64,000 bases of DNA, taken from positions 1 through 64,000 of the forward strand of contig OZ244173.1 of NCBI GenBank assembly GCA_965216515.1. The letters run 5' to 3'. This DNA is from CAXMRP01 sp965216515. Lineage in GTDB: Bacteria; Pseudomonadota; Alphaproteobacteria; Rhizobiales; Afifellaceae. Of this stretch, positions 35,407 to 45,010 are shown one piece after another (position 1 is the first letter of the stretch; each line of letters opens with the position of its first letter). A model generated the notes under the pieces. It saw nothing but the letters and a program-made list of their open reading frames with translations, ran no database searches and had not been told where the DNA came from. The position numbers and the translations under genes were made by a program.

Positions 35407-37479
35407 TCAGGCCAGACCGGTCACCTTGAGCGCAAATGCCTGTTCGATCGCCACCTCCTTGAGCGCATCGAACCGTCCCGCCGCGCCGGCGTGTCCGGCA
35501 TCCATATTGGTGCGCAGGAGCAACAGGTTGTCGTCGGTTTTCGTCGCCCGCAGTCGCGCGACCCATTTCGCCGGCTCCCAGTAGGTGACCCGCGGATCGG
35601 TCAGCCCGGCAAGCGCCAGGATCGGCGGATAGGCCTGCGCGGTGACATTGTCGTAGGGCGAATAGGCAAGAATGGTGTCATAGTCCGCCCGGCTTTCTTT
35701 CGGATTGCCCCATTCCGGCCATTCCGGCGGTGTCAGCGGAAGCGTGTCATCGAGCATCGTGTTCAGGACATCGACGAACGGCACCGCGGCGATGATGCCG
35801 GCGAACGCCTGTGGCGCCATGTTTGCGATGGCGCCCATCAGCATGCCGCCGGCCGAACCGCCTTCGGCCACGATCCGGTCATGGCCGGTGATACGTTCGG
35901 CGACCAAGTGATTCGCCGCACTAATAAAGTCGGTGAACGTGTTGACTTTGTTTGATCTTTTACCATCCTCGTACCAGGCGAAGCCCTTGTCCTTGCCGCC
36001 ACGCACATGCGCGATGGCATAGACGAATCCGCGATCCACCAGCGACAGCCGATTGGTTGAAAAACCCGCCGGAATGGCGATCCCGTAGGAGCCGTAACCG
36101 TAGAGCAGGCACGGCGCGGAGCCGTCCAGGGGTGTATCGCGCCGGTAAAGCAGGGACACCGGCACCATTTCGCCATCGGCGGCCGGCGCCTGCACGCGCC
36201 GGGTGACATAGGCCTGCGGATCGTGGCCGCATGGCACCTCCTGCTCCTTGCGCAGCGTCCGCCCGCCGCTCGCCATGTCATAATCGTAGACGCGTGCCGG
36301 CGTGGTCATCGACGAATAGGAAAACCGCATGATTTCGGTATCGAATTCGTAGCTCCCCATCAGCCCGAGCGAATAGGCCTCCTCCTCGAATGCGATGGCG
36401 TGCTCGATCCCGTCGGCGTGTTTGCGGATAATGATCCGCGGCAGTCCGTCGACCCGTTCCAGGCGCACCAGGTGACCGGCGAAACTGGCATGGCTGAGGA
36501 TCAGGCACCCCGGATTGTGGGCGACAAGATCCGTCCAGTTTTCCCGCCCCGGCGCATCGACCGGCGCGGTCACGATCTTGAAGTCCTTGGCGTCCCCGCA
36601 ATTGGTGAGGATGTGGAATGTTCCGCCCGCCTCGTCGATCGAATATTCCTGTCCGCGCGCGCGCGGCGCGATCATGCGCGGCGCGGCCGTCGGGTCGCCG
36701 GCATCGATGACATGGACTTCCGACGTCTCGTGATCGTGGCAGTCGATAACGATATACCGCGATGACTGGGTCTTGCCGATACCAACGAAAAACCCCGGGT
36801 CGGTTTCCTCGTAGACCAGCCGGTCGGTGTCCGCCGCCGCGCCGATCTCGTGTCGGAAGACTTTCGAGGGACGGTGATTGTCATCGAGCCGCACGTAAAA
36901 CACATGGCGGCTGTCGGCGGACCAGACGGCGCCGCCGGCGGTATCCTCGATGACGTCGGCGAGGTCGTCACCTGTCGCGGTGTCGCGAAATCGAAGCGTG
37001 AAATATTCCGATCCCTTGTCGTCGGCGGCCCAGACGGCGGTTCCGTGATCGGGCGCATGCGAAAAATTGCCGATCTTGTAATACGCCTTGCCCTGCGCCA
37101 GCCTGTTGCCGTCGATCAGAACGGTCTCATCGCCGCCATCGCGGGCTTGCCGCATCATCATCGGGTGCTGGCCGCCCTCCACATAGCGGATCGAATAGGC
37201 CCAAGGCCCGTCCGCCAGCGGAACGGTGGAATCGTCTTCCTTGATGCGGCCGCGCATCTCCCGGAACAGGGTGTCCTGCAACGCTTCCGTATCGGCCATC
37301 TGTTCGCGGAACCAGGCGTTCTCCGCGCGCAGGCAGGCGCCGATATCCGGATCGAGAACATCCGGATCGCGCATGACATCCTGCCAGTTGTCGGCCCTGA
37401 GCCAGCCATAGTCGTCAACCCGCTCGTGCCCGTGATGGGAGATGGTTACAGGTCGTTTCGCAGTGATCGGTTCGGGCAT
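35407..37479 (-). CDS. ptrB: Oligopeptidase B (S9 family)
   Basis: A 690-residue prolyl-oligopeptidase-family enzyme. It starts with the beta-propeller (DDYGWLRADNWQDVMRD is typical), and the catalytic domain has YGYGSYG, the nucleophile in AEGGSAGGMLMGA, and NMDAGHAGAAGRF with the catalytic His. It cleaves short peptides after basic residues in the cytoplasm. The length equals that of known oligopeptidases B. It ends 136 bases from sodB and starts 123 bases downstream of msrB on the same strand. Confidence 0.93.
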   Translation of the reverse strand: MPEPITAKRPVTISHHGHERVDDYGWLRADNWQDVMRDPDVLDPDIGACLRAENAWFREQMADTEALQDTLFREMRGRIKEDDSTVPLADGPWAYSIRYVEGGQHPMMMRQARDGGDETVLIDGNRLAQGKAYYKIGNFSHAPDHGTAVWAADDKGSEYFTLRFRDTATGDDLADVIEDTAGGAVWSADSRHVFYVRLDDNHRPSKVFRHEIGAAADTDRLVYEETDPGFFVGIGKTQSSRYIVIDCHDHETSEVHVIDAGDPTAAPRMIAPRARGQEYSIDEAGGTFHILTNCGDAKDFKIVTAPVDAPGRENWTDLVAHNPGCLILSHASFAGHLVRLERVDGLPRIIIRKHADGIEHAIAFEEEAYSLGLMGSYEFDTEIMRFSYSSMTTPARVYDYDMASGGRTLRKEQEVPCGHDPQAYVTRRVQAPAADGEMVPVSLLYRRDTPLDGSAPCLLYGYGSYGIAIPAGFSTNRLSLVDRGFVYAIAHVRGGKDKGFAWYEDGKRSNKVNTFTDFISAANHLVAERITGHDRIVAEGGSAGGMLMGAIANMAPQAFAGIIAAVPFVDVLNTMLDDTLPLTPPEWPEWGNPKESRADYDTILAYSPYDNVTAQAYPPILALAGLTDPRVTYWEPAKWVARLRATKTDDNLLLLRTNMDAGHAGAAGRFDALKEVAIEQAFALKVTGLA

Positions 37480-37602
37480 GGCCGGCCTTTCGGGCAGGTT
37501 CGGGACAGGGATTGGATCGGGTACGGGGGCAGGGGTGGCAGCGGACAGGCTCAGGCTGCGGCGTGCAGGATGGCGCGGGCGTTCTGCCCGGGCCGGGTGG
37601 TG

Positions 37603-38013
37603 TCATTCCCCGCCGTCATCCGTCTTTCGGAAATCAAGTGCCGTGCCGTTCATGCAATATCGCAGGCCCGTCGGCTCGGGGCCGTCGGGAAAGACATGGC
37701 CCAGATGTGCATCGCACCGGGCACAGCGGGTTTCGGTCCGTGTGCGGAACAGCCTTCGGTCTTCATGTTCGCTGATCGAAGCGGCGTCTGCCGGTTGGAA
37801 GAAACTCGGCCATCCGGTTCCGGAATCGAATTTCGCGTCCGAGGAGAAAAGCGGCGCGCCGCAACAGATGCAATGATACATCCCCGCCGATTTTTCATTG
37901 TTGTAGGGGTGACTGAAAGGCCGTTCCGTTCCCTCCTCGCGGGTGACGCGATACGCCGCCGGCGACAGTTCAGCCCGCCATTCCTCGTCGCTCTTCCTGA
38001 TCTTGTCGTCCAT
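37603..38013 (-). CDS. msrB: Peptide-methionine (R)-S-oxide reductase
   Basis: A 136-residue MsrB. Zinc ligands are the two CxxC pairs in HCICCGAPLF and TRCARCDAHLGHVF; the catalytic Cys is in LRYCMNGTALDF; SGTGWPSFF binds the substrate. It repairs methionine-R-sulfoxide in proteins with thioredoxin. I chose ATG 38013 (MDDKIRKSDEEWR), where similarity to the family begins, over the upstream ATG of the open frame. Close to sodB and oligopeptidase B it makes a small oxidative-damage neighbourhood. Confidence 0.93.
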   Translation of the reverse strand: MDDKIRKSDEEWRAELSPAAYRVTREEGTERPFSHPYNNEKSAGMYHCICCGAPLFSSDAKFDSGTGWPSFFQPADAASISEHEDRRLFRTRTETRCARCDAHLGHVFPDGPEPTGLRYCMNGTALDFRKTDDGGE

Positions 38014-38168
38014 GTCGAAACACCTTTCGTCCACAAGGTATGCAACCGCGAACCGGGCGGCAAGTCGCCCGGTAACCCCTTGATCGGAGCCCGGCAAGGC
38101 CGCCAGGCCGCTCGCCGGCATGCCGGCAGCCGGCCCGAAGCGCCTTGCTCCGCTCCCGTGGCATCGCT

Positions 38169-40607
38169 ATGTCGGACGAGCAGCAGGGTTCAACCGGCCG
38201 GATTATGGATTTGATCAATTTCGATCCGACATTTGCCGCCATGGCGGCGCCGTTTCTGGCGGCCATGGCCGCACCTTTGCTCAAGCGCGTCCTGGGGAGC
38301 GCCGCCGCATGGCTTCTGGCCGTCGTGCCGGCACTGATGTTCGTTCATTTCTGCACCTACATTCCCGGCGTGGCCGACAACAAGGCGTTCGTCAACGGCG
38401 TGCCGTGGATCTGGCAGATCGATGTGCAGTTCTCCTATCTGATCGACGGCCTGAGCCTGATGTTCGCCCTCCTGATCACCGGGATCGGCACTTTCATCAT
38501 CCTTTATTCCGGTGCCTATCTGAGCGGGCATCCCCACCAGGGCCGGTTTCTGTCGTTCATGTTCTTGTTCATGGGGTCGATGCTCGGCCTGGTTCTGGCC
38601 GACGACTTCATTACGCTGTTCATTTACTGGGAACTCACCTCGCTGACGTCGTTCCTGCTGATCGGATTCGATCATGCCAGGCCGGCGGCACGGCGCGCTG
38701 CCATCCAGGCGCTGGTGATTACCGGGGGAGGGGGGCTTTCACTGTTGGCCGGCCTTCTCCTCATGATGCTGGTGTCCGGGCTGCAGATGGATGGCCAGAT
38801 TGCCAACTCCATGAGCGATGCCATCGGTCTGGGCCGGGCCTTTGCCGACAATCCCTACTACCTGCCGGTGCTGATCCTGATCCTGGGCGGCGCCTTCACC
38901 AAATCCGCGCAGGTGCCGTTTCACTCATGGTTGCCCAACGCCATGGAGGCGCCGACGCCGGTTTCCGCCTACCTCCATTCCGCAACGATGGTGAAGGCCG
39001 GTGTCTATCTGCTGATGCGCGTGCATCCGTTTCTCGGCGACACCATCCTGTGGTCGACGATCCTGCCGGTCTTTGGCGGCATCACCCTGGTTGGCGGGGC
39101 CCTGCTGGCGATCCGCCAGACCGATCTCAAGCTCATTCTCGCCTACACCACCGTTGCATCGCTGGGTCTGCTCGTCATGCTGACGGGGACGAGCCTGCCG
39201 GTCGTCCTTCATGCCGCGGTGATTTATCTGCTGGCTCACGCCCTGTTCAAGGGCGGGCTGTTCATGATCGCCGGCGCTGTCGATCACGAAAGCGGAACCC
39301 GCGACATCACGGCCCTGGGCGGGTTGCGCGCCGCAATGCCGATTTCGTTTGCATCCGCCGTCCTGGCGGCATGGTCGATGGCCGGATTGCCGCTGGCGCT
39401 CGGTTTCTTTGCCAAGGAGACCATGTATGACGGCCTTCTGCACGGCTCCGGCTTTGCGATACCTGTTCTGGTCGCCGCGATCGTCGGAAATGCCCTGATG
39501 ATGGCCGCCGGATTTGCGGTCGCCCTGAAACCCTTCACGGGTCCGGCGGTTGTGACGCCGAAGCCGGCCCACCAGGGTCCGCTCGGCCTATGGATTGGCG
39601 CGCTTGTTCTTGCCGTATGCGGTATTGTCTCCCTGCTTGTCGGGGGGTGGACGGGCAAGGCCATCGTCGGTCCGGCCGGGATCGCCGTGTCGCTGTTCGA
39701 TGCGCACCTCCACATCTCGCCGGCGTTGCATTTCAACACCGCATTCCTGCTTTCGGTCGCGACCTGGGGTCTCGGCGCGCTGGCCTATGCGCAGTACGGC
39801 CGGTTGCGCACCGCCATCCAATCCGTGTTCGGCGCGATCGGCTGGGGCCCCGATCGCGGTTTCGATCAGGTTATCACCGGATTGACTGCGGCCGCGGCGG
39901 CCATCAATCGCCGCCTGCAGACCGGCAATCTGGAGCACTATGTGTTCGTGACTTTCCTCGTCGTTGCGGCGACGCTCCTCCTGCCGCAGACGGTGTTCCG
40001 GGAATGGCCGGTCTTTTCCGGGCCCGTCCGACTCACCGAATATGAATGGGCGATCATGGGATTGGCCGCAATCGGCCTTGCCGCCGTGGTCACGGCCCGC
40101 AACCGGCTGATCGCCATCGTCTCGCTGGGTATCCAGGGCTTTTGTGTCGCCATCCTGTTCATGCTTTTTGGCGCCCCCGACCTCTCCTTCACCCAGTTCA
40201 TGGTCGAGACGCTCTCCGTCGTCATCCTGGCGCTGGTCATGACCCGTCTGTCGCTGTCGCCATCCGACAAGCGGTCGGCGCTGCGCAGAACCCGCGATGC
40301 GATTGTCGCCATTGCCTGCGGCACCGGCTTCGCGGCCGTGCTGATCGGCGCCACATCGATGCCGTTCAACACCGATCTGTCGACGTTCTTCGCCCAGTAT
40401 TCCCGCACGATTGCCCACGGCCGCAACATCGTGAATGTGATCATCGTCGATTTCCGCGGCCTGGATACACTGGGTGAAATCACCGTCGTCATGGTTGCCG
40501 GTCTGGCCATCCTGGCGCTGCTGCGCGTGCGCACGTCCTGGTCGCACAGCATCGATGACGAGGCCGCCGCGGCCACGGAGACCGCGACGGAGGGCGCAAG
40601 CGAATGA
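38169..40607 (+). CDS. mnhA: Na+/H+ antiporter subunit A (Mrp/Mnh)
   Basis: An 812-residue polytopic membrane protein, homologous to complex I NuoL. Signatures are FITLFIYWELTSLTSFLLIGF with the channel Glu, and the proton-antiporter stretch VPFHSWLPNAMEAPTPVSAYLHSATMVKAG. The C-terminal 200 residues carry the MbhE/DUF4040-like region (GFCVAILFMLFGAPDLSFTQFMVETLSVVIL). It is the large ion-moving subunit of a seven-part cation/proton antiporter. No ribosome site is strong; ATG 38169 is my choice, 38205 is possible. It overlaps mnhB by ATGA. Confidence 0.92.
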   Translation: MSDEQQGSTGRIMDLINFDPTFAAMAAPFLAAMAAPLLKRVLGSAAAWLLAVVPALMFVHFCTYIPGVADNKAFVNGVPWIWQIDVQFSYLIDGLSLMFALLITGIGTFIILYSGAYLSGHPHQGRFLSFMFLFMGSMLGLVLADDFITLFIYWELTSLTSFLLIGFDHARPAARRAAIQALVITGGGGLSLLAGLLLMMLVSGLQMDGQIANSMSDAIGLGRAFADNPYYLPVLILILGGAFTKSAQVPFHSWLPNAMEAPTPVSAYLHSATMVKAGVYLLMRVHPFLGDTILWSTILPVFGGITLVGGALLAIRQTDLKLILAYTTVASLGLLVMLTGTSLPVVLHAAVIYLLAHALFKGGLFMIAGAVDHESGTRDITALGGLRAAMPISFASAVLAAWSMAGLPLALGFFAKETMYDGLLHGSGFAIPVLVAAIVGNALMMAAGFAVALKPFTGPAVVTPKPAHQGPLGLWIGALVLAVCGIVSLLVGGWTGKAIVGPAGIAVSLFDAHLHISPALHFNTAFLLSVATWGLGALAYAQYGRLRTAIQSVFGAIGWGPDRGFDQVITGLTAAAAAINRRLQTGNLEHYVFVTFLVVAATLLLPQTVFREWPVFSGPVRLTEYEWAIMGLAAIGLAAVVTARNRLIAIVSLGIQGFCVAILFMLFGAPDLSFTQFMVETLSVVILALVMTRLSLSPSDKRSALRRTRDAIVAIACGTGFAAVLIGATSMPFNTDLSTFFAQYSRTIAHGRNIVNVIIVDFRGLDTLGEITVVMVAGLAILALLRVRTSWSHSIDDEAAAATETATEGASE

Positions 40608-41020
40608 GAACGGTCATTTTCCGCACGGTCGCGCCCTTCGTGACAGCACTGATGATCGTGTTTTCGCTGTTCGTTCTGTTGCGGGGCCACAACGATCCCG
40701 GCGGCGGCTTCATCGGCGGTTTGATCGCGGCTTCGGCGCTTGCCATCTACGGCATCGCCTGCGGCGTTGCGCCGGTTCGCCGGGCATTGAAATTTCATCC
40801 CATGACCTTGTCCGCCTTCGGACTTCTGCTCGCCGGCCTTGCCGGCCTGCCATCCTGGTTCGCCCGCGTGCCCTATCTGACCGGCCTGTGGACCAAGGCG
40901 AAATTCCTCGGCCTGGAAATCGACTTGTCGACGCCGCTGCTGTTCGACATCGGGGTCTATTTCGTCGTCGTCGGGGCATTGGCTTCCATCGCGCTGTCGC
41001 TGGAGGAGAAGGAGCGCTGA
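40604..41020 (+). CDS. mnhB: Na+/H+ antiporter subunit B
   Basis: A 138-residue membrane protein of the MnhB family. It begins with a hydrophobic helix (FVTALMIVFSLFVLLRGHNDPGGGFIGGLIAASAL); the GHNDPGGGFIGG loop is diagnostic. It has about four membrane segments. In many Rhizobiales antiporters A and B are fused; here B is a separate gene, as in Bacillus-type Mrp operons. It overlaps mnhC's ATG by one base (TGATG). Confidence 0.93.
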   Translation: MRTVIFRTVAPFVTALMIVFSLFVLLRGHNDPGGGFIGGLIAASALAIYGIACGVAPVRRALKFHPMTLSAFGLLLAGLAGLPSWFARVPYLTGLWTKAKFLGLEIDLSTPLLFDIGVYFVVVGALASIALSLEEKER

Positions 41021-41397
41021 TGGAGCACGCCCTGGCCATACTCGTCGGTATCTTCTTTGCGGCGGCGATCTACATGCTTTTGTCGAATTCGTTGATTCGC
41101 ATCCTGATCGGGATCGCTATTCTCGGAAACGCCGTCAATCTGCTGATCTTCACCGCCGGCAGGCTGGTGCGCGAAGTCCCGCCGATCATCCCGCGCGGCG
41201 CCGACATCCCGCCCGAAATCACCGCCAATCCCTTGCCCCAGGCGCTGATCCTGACGGCCATCGTGATCTCGTTTTCCATATTCGCGTTCATGCTGGTTCT
41301 GGTGTTTCGCAGCTACCAGGCGCTTGGATCCGACAGCACCGACCGCGTCGGCGAAGCCGAACCGCGGGAAATCCCGCCCCCTCCGACCGGTTATTGA
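41020..41397 (+). CDS. mnhC: Na+/H+ antiporter subunit C
   Basis: A 125-residue NuoK-like protein with three hydrophobic helices; ILIGIAILGNAVNLLIFTAG is the conserved second helix and DPLPQALILTAIVISF-type (here NPLPQALILTAIVISFSIFAFML) the third. It ends with an acidic and Pro-rich tail, EIPPPPTGY. It starts in a TGATG junction with mnhB and is followed after three bases by mnhD. Confidence 0.93.
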   Translation: MEHALAILVGIFFAAAIYMLLSNSLIRILIGIAILGNAVNLLIFTAGRLVREVPPIIPRGADIPPEITANPLPQALILTAIVISFSIFAFMLVLVFRSYQALGSDSTDRVGEAEPREIPPPPTGY

Positions 41398-41400
41398 GCG

Positions 41401-43137
41401 ATGGCGGGAAACACCGGGCAGGATATCGATCTGGCAAGAGCGCTTGTGGTGGCGCCGACGCCGCCGGGCGACTGGCTGGTGGTGGCGCCGGTTGCCGGCG
41501 CGATCATAACCGGTGCGCTGCTCCTGATGCTGCGCCACCGTCCGCGTTATCAGGCACCGATCGCCATCGCCTTCCTGGTCGCCCTCACAATCGTCACCGG
41601 CGCGTTGCTTGCCCGGACCATGGCGACAGGCGCGCCGGTCGTCATGACCATGGGCCGATGGCTGCCGCCATATGGCATTTCCTTCGCCGCCGACGCGCTC
41701 GGCGCGGCAATGGCCTTTGTCGCCTCGCTCGTCGCGCTTTGCGTTGCCGTATATGCCGCCTCATCACTGACCGTCGGCGAACGGCGTTACGGCTTTTTCC
41801 CCTTCCTGATCCTGATGATGGCCGGTGTTTGCGGCGCCTTCCTGACCGGTGACCTGTTCAACCTCTATGTCTGGTTTGAGGTCCTGCTCATCGGATCGTT
41901 CGGTTTGATCGTGCTTGGCAACAGCCGGCGGCAGCTCGACGGCGGTGTCCGCTATGCCCTGCTCAACCTGCTGGCGACGACGTTTTTTCTGATCGCCACC
42001 GGCTATCTCTACGGGCTTGTCGGCACCCTCAACATGGCCGATATCGCCGTCCGGGTGCGCGAGTTGCAGGGCTCCGGGCCAATCTACACGATCACCGCGC
42101 TGTTCATCCTGGCATTTGCGATGAAGGCGGCCGCATTCCCGCTGAATTTCTGGCTGCCGGCCTCCTATCACACGCCGGCGGTCGCGACATCGGCCGTGTT
42201 TGCCGGCCTTTTGACCAAGGTCGGCGCCTATGCGCTGATGCGGGTCCTGATCATGCTCTTGCCGGTCCAGCAGACGGCATTTGCCGACGCCGTGCTTGTC
42301 GTCGCCATGCTTACGATGATCACCGGATCGCTCGGCGCGCTTGCCCAATCCGACATCCGCCGGCTTCTCGGCTATCTGGTGATCTCCGGCATTGGCGTCA
42401 TCATCGCCGGTGTCGGCCTTGCCGCCGCCTCCGGCCCGGTCGTGCCCGGCGCGGCCGCCACATTGCGCGGCGCCGAACCGGCGCTCGCCGGCGCTATCAT
42501 CTACGCGCTGCATTCCATGGTCGTCATGACCGGGCTCTACCTGCTGGCCGGCCTCGTCGGCCGGGCCGGCGGCACATTTGAAATCGCCCGCCTTGGCGGT
42601 CTCTATGCCCGCCGGCCGCTTCTTGCCGGGCTGGCGCTCGTTTTGGTGTTTTCTGTGTCCGGGTTGCCGCCCTTTTCCGGGTTCTGGCCTAAGCTTCTGT
42701 TGACCCGGGCGGCACTGATCGACGGCCACTGGTGGCTGGCAGGGATCGTCCTGGCCACCGGTCTGATGACAACAATCGCGCTGGGACGCGCCTTTGCGCA
42801 GATTTTCTGGCGAAACGAGCCGGCGGCGACCGGAACCGGAGACGCAGCCGGATCGGCGGTGGCGGTCGATACCGGTCAGCCGGTTGCCGGCGAAGCAGCC
42901 GCCGCGCGCGGGACAACCGATGACGTTGAACCGGAACCCGGAAACGATGGCGGGAGGAACGGAAATTCGGCCGGGACCCTGCACGCCGGCGGCATCACGG
43001 CCGTCGGCTTTCTTGCCGCGGCGACGTTGGCGTTCGGCCTGTTGCCGATGCCGGTCGTGGCGATTGCCGATACGGCGACGTTTATCCTGCTGGACGCTTC
43101 CGTATATGTTCGGACGGTTTTGGGAGCGATGCCGTAA
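41401..43137 (+). CDS. mnhD: Na+/H+ antiporter subunit D
   Basis: A 578-residue NuoN-like antiporter subunit. The channel motifs are FNLYVWFEVLLIGSFGLIVLG (with Glu) and AAAFPLNFWLPASYHTPAVATSAVFAGLLTKVGAYALMR. A hydrophilic insert of about 60 residues, Ala/Gly/Asp-rich, lies near residues 475-535 before the last helix. It pairs with subunit A as the second large channel. Its TAA overlaps the mnhE ATG by one base. Confidence 0.93.
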   Translation: MAGNTGQDIDLARALVVAPTPPGDWLVVAPVAGAIITGALLLMLRHRPRYQAPIAIAFLVALTIVTGALLARTMATGAPVVMTMGRWLPPYGISFAADALGAAMAFVASLVALCVAVYAASSLTVGERRYGFFPFLILMMAGVCGAFLTGDLFNLYVWFEVLLIGSFGLIVLGNSRRQLDGGVRYALLNLLATTFFLIATGYLYGLVGTLNMADIAVRVRELQGSGPIYTITALFILAFAMKAAAFPLNFWLPASYHTPAVATSAVFAGLLTKVGAYALMRVLIMLLPVQQTAFADAVLVVAMLTMITGSLGALAQSDIRRLLGYLVISGIGVIIAGVGLAAASGPVVPGAAATLRGAEPALAGAIIYALHSMVVMTGLYLLAGLVGRAGGTFEIARLGGLYARRPLLAGLALVLVFSVSGLPPFSGFWPKLLLTRAALIDGHWWLAGIVLATGLMTTIALGRAFAQIFWRNEPAATGTGDAAGSAVAVDTGQPVAGEAAAARGTTDDVEPEPGNDGGRNGNSAGTLHAGGITAVGFLAAATLAFGLLPMPVVAIADTATFILLDASVYVRTVLGAMP

Positions 43138-43607
43138 TGCTGTTTTCCGTCAATGTACTGTTTGCGATCGCCTGGGCGGCCATGTCGGGCATCTACAACC
43201 TGCCCAATCTGATCCTCGGATTCGTTCTGGGCGCCTTCGGTCTGTGGTTGATCCGCGAGCAGGTCGGCACGGTCGGCTATCTGACAAGGGCCAGCCGGAT
43301 CTTCTCCCTGACGGCCCTTTTTCTCTACGAATTGGTGATGTCGGCGCTGCGTGTCGCCTGGCTGGTCATTCATCCGCGGCTGAATTGCGCGCCGGCCATC
43401 ATTGCTTTTCCGCTCAGCGTTGACCGGGATATCGAAATCACACTGCTTGCAAATCTCATCACGCTCACGCCGGGCACGCTTTCCGTCGATGTCTCCGCCG
43501 ATCGGAAGTATCTTTACATTCACGCCATCAACGTGGCCGACATCGACGATCTGAAGCGGGATATTGCCGAAGGATTCGAGCGCAAGATCATGGAGGCGTT
43601 TCGATGA
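43137..43607 (+). CDS. mnhE: Na+/H+ antiporter subunit E
   Basis: A 156-residue MnhE family protein: an N-terminal membrane part (LFAIAWAAMSGIYNLPNLILGFVLGAFGLWLI) and a soluble C-terminal domain with IEITLLANLITLTPGTLSVDVSADRKYLYIHAINV, the family's best-conserved region. It overlaps mnhF by ATGA. Confidence 0.93.
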   Translation: MLFSVNVLFAIAWAAMSGIYNLPNLILGFVLGAFGLWLIREQVGTVGYLTRASRIFSLTALFLYELVMSALRVAWLVIHPRLNCAPAIIAFPLSVDRDIEITLLANLITLTPGTLSVDVSADRKYLYIHAINVADIDDLKRDIAEGFERKIMEAFR

Positions 43608-43915
43608 CAGCGGCCGATTTTCTGTCATTCTCCATCGCCGCGGGGCTGTTCACCATGTCGGTGGCCTTTGCCGTGATTGTCGTGCGGATCATGCGCGGGC
43701 CGACCTTGTCGGACCGGATCCTCGCGCTGGACATGCTGGTCTCCGTCGGTATCGGGTTTATCGCCCTGATCGGGATCAAGACCGGCTTTTATCTCTATGT
43801 CGACATCGCCATCGCGCTTGGCCTCGTCGGCTTTCTGGCGACCGTCGCGTTTGCCCGCTTCGTGCTCAATCGCGGCGAAGAGGAAACGATCGACAACGAG
43901 TTGGATCCGACATGA
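43604..43915 (+). CDS. mnhF: Na+/H+ antiporter subunit F
   Basis: A 103-residue protein with three membrane helices. The VRIMRGPTLSDRILALDMLVSVGIG stretch is the conserved MnhF core. The C-terminal RGEEETIDNELDPT is cytoplasmic and acidic. MnhF of some organisms has been linked to bile-salt or cholate efflux, but in a full operon it is a structural part of the antiporter. It overlaps mnhG by ATGA. Confidence 0.92.
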   Translation: MTAADFLSFSIAAGLFTMSVAFAVIVVRIMRGPTLSDRILALDMLVSVGIGFIALIGIKTGFYLYVDIAIALGLVGFLATVAFARFVLNRGEEETIDNELDPT

Positions 43916-44265
43916 CCGCCGCGATCCTGGACATTGTGGTGGGTTTGTTGATCCTTGTCGGATCCGCGTTTTCGCTTGTGGCCGCGCTGGGCCTGTTGCG
44001 GCTTCCGGATCTGTATACGCGCATGCATGCGGCCAGCAAGGCGGGCACCCTCGGGTCCGGGATCCTGTTGCTGGCGATTGTCGTCGATTCGCAGGAAGTC
44101 GCGGTGGCCACGCGGGCGATCGCCGGGATCATATTCTTCCTTTTGACCGCACCGCTGGCCGCCCATCTGCTGGCCCGGGCAGCCTATATGGTCGGCGTCA
44201 GGCCCCACCCGACCACGGTCTATGACGATACCGAAGAGCTGTTGCTCGATGATCTGGGGAAATAA
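43912..44265 (+). CDS. mnhG: Na+/H+ antiporter subunit G
   Basis: A 117-residue protein with three membrane helices. GLLRLPDLYTRMHAASKAGTLGSG is the family hallmark, followed by LLTAPLAAHLLARAAY. It is the last gene of the complete A-B-C-D-E-F-G operon, which exports Na+ (or K+) in exchange for protons and gives salt and alkali tolerance. A small inverted repeat lies just downstream. Confidence 0.92.
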   Translation: MTAAILDIVVGLLILVGSAFSLVAALGLLRLPDLYTRMHAASKAGTLGSGILLLAIVVDSQEVAVATRAIAGIIFFLLTAPLAAHLLARAAYMVGVRPHPTTVYDDTEELLLDDLGK

Positions 44266-44279
44266 CCCCGAAATCGAAT

Positions 44280-44296
44280 CGGCAGTTCTTCTGCCG
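44280..44296 (+). terminator. Weak hairpin after the mnh operon
   Basis: CGGCAG, a five-base loop TTCTT, and CTGCCG form a 6-bp stem 15 bases past the mnhG stop. It is short and has no T-tract, so its role as a terminator is only a suggestion. Confidence 0.25.
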
Positions 44297-44527
44297 GCAG
44301 TTCCAAATCTCGCCGCCGCGGCATCGCGTTTCACCTATGCAAATGCGCCGCCGGTTGCCCGAAACGGGCGGAAATCGCTTCGAAGCGGAATTTTTTTACT
44401 TATCCAGTGAATATCTTTGTTTTTCCTGCAATTTGTCTTGTATTACCGGCACCTCGGAACTATCTGTCAGTGTTTGGGCGACAACTAACGAAAAAGAAGC
44501 CCGAATTGAAAGACTACGAGGAGTGAC

Positions 44528-44938
44528 ATGTCAGATACATTGGAACAGGACAATCTCATCGACTTGGCCGCGGATATCGTTTCGGCCTATGTGAGCAACA
44601 ATGCGATCAATTCCGCAGAATTGCCGTCGTTGATCAAGGATACATATGCGGCGTTGCAGGAATCGTCGTCGGGCGCCGCAGAGCCGGAACCCGAACCACT
44701 GAAACCGGCGGTTTCAATCAAGAAGTCGATCACGCCGGACTACCTGATTTGCTTGGAAGACGGCAAACAGTTCAAGTCGTTAAAGCGGCACATCCGCACC
44801 CACTACGATTTGACGCCGGAGGAATATCGCGAAAAGTGGGGCTTGCCGCACGATTATCCGATGGTGGCGCCGAATTACGCAAAGGCGCGTTCGCGGCTGG
44901 CCAAGAAAATGGGATTGGGCCAGAAGCGCCGCAAGTAA
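44528..44938 (+). CDS. mucR: MucR/Ros family transcriptional regulator
   Basis: A 136-residue zinc-finger regulator. The N-terminal part (DLAADIVSAYVSNNAI) is the oligomerisation region; the DNA-binding part runs ITPDYLICLEDGKQFKSLKRHIRTHYDLTPEEYREKWGLP, then DYPMVAPNYAKARSRLAKKMGLG. Cys75, Asp78, His88 and His92 fit the Cys-Asp-His2 version of the Ros finger, in which Asp replaces the second Cys. MucR-type proteins bind AT-rich DNA and globally repress exopolysaccharide, motility and GTA or cell-cycle genes in alphaproteobacteria. GAGGAG precedes the ATG. The 262 bases upstream are AT-rich and suit autoregulation. Confidence 0.93.
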   Translation: MSDTLEQDNLIDLAADIVSAYVSNNAINSAELPSLIKDTYAALQESSSGAAEPEPEPLKPAVSIKKSITPDYLICLEDGKQFKSLKRHIRTHYDLTPEEYREKWGLPHDYPMVAPNYAKARSRLAKKMGLGQKRRK

Positions 44939-44978
44939 GCCGGCCGTGGCCTCCTGATCTTTCCAGGTTGCAAATTGT

Positions 44979-45010
44979 CAAGGGCCGGTCGCTGAGGCGT
45001 CCGGCCCTTG
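44979..45010 (+). terminator. Terminator-like hairpin after mucR
   Basis: CAAGGGCCGG (44979-44988) and CCGGCCCTTG (45001-45010) make a perfect 10-bp stem around a 12-base loop, 41 bases past the mucR stop. No T-tract follows. Confidence 0.6.
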
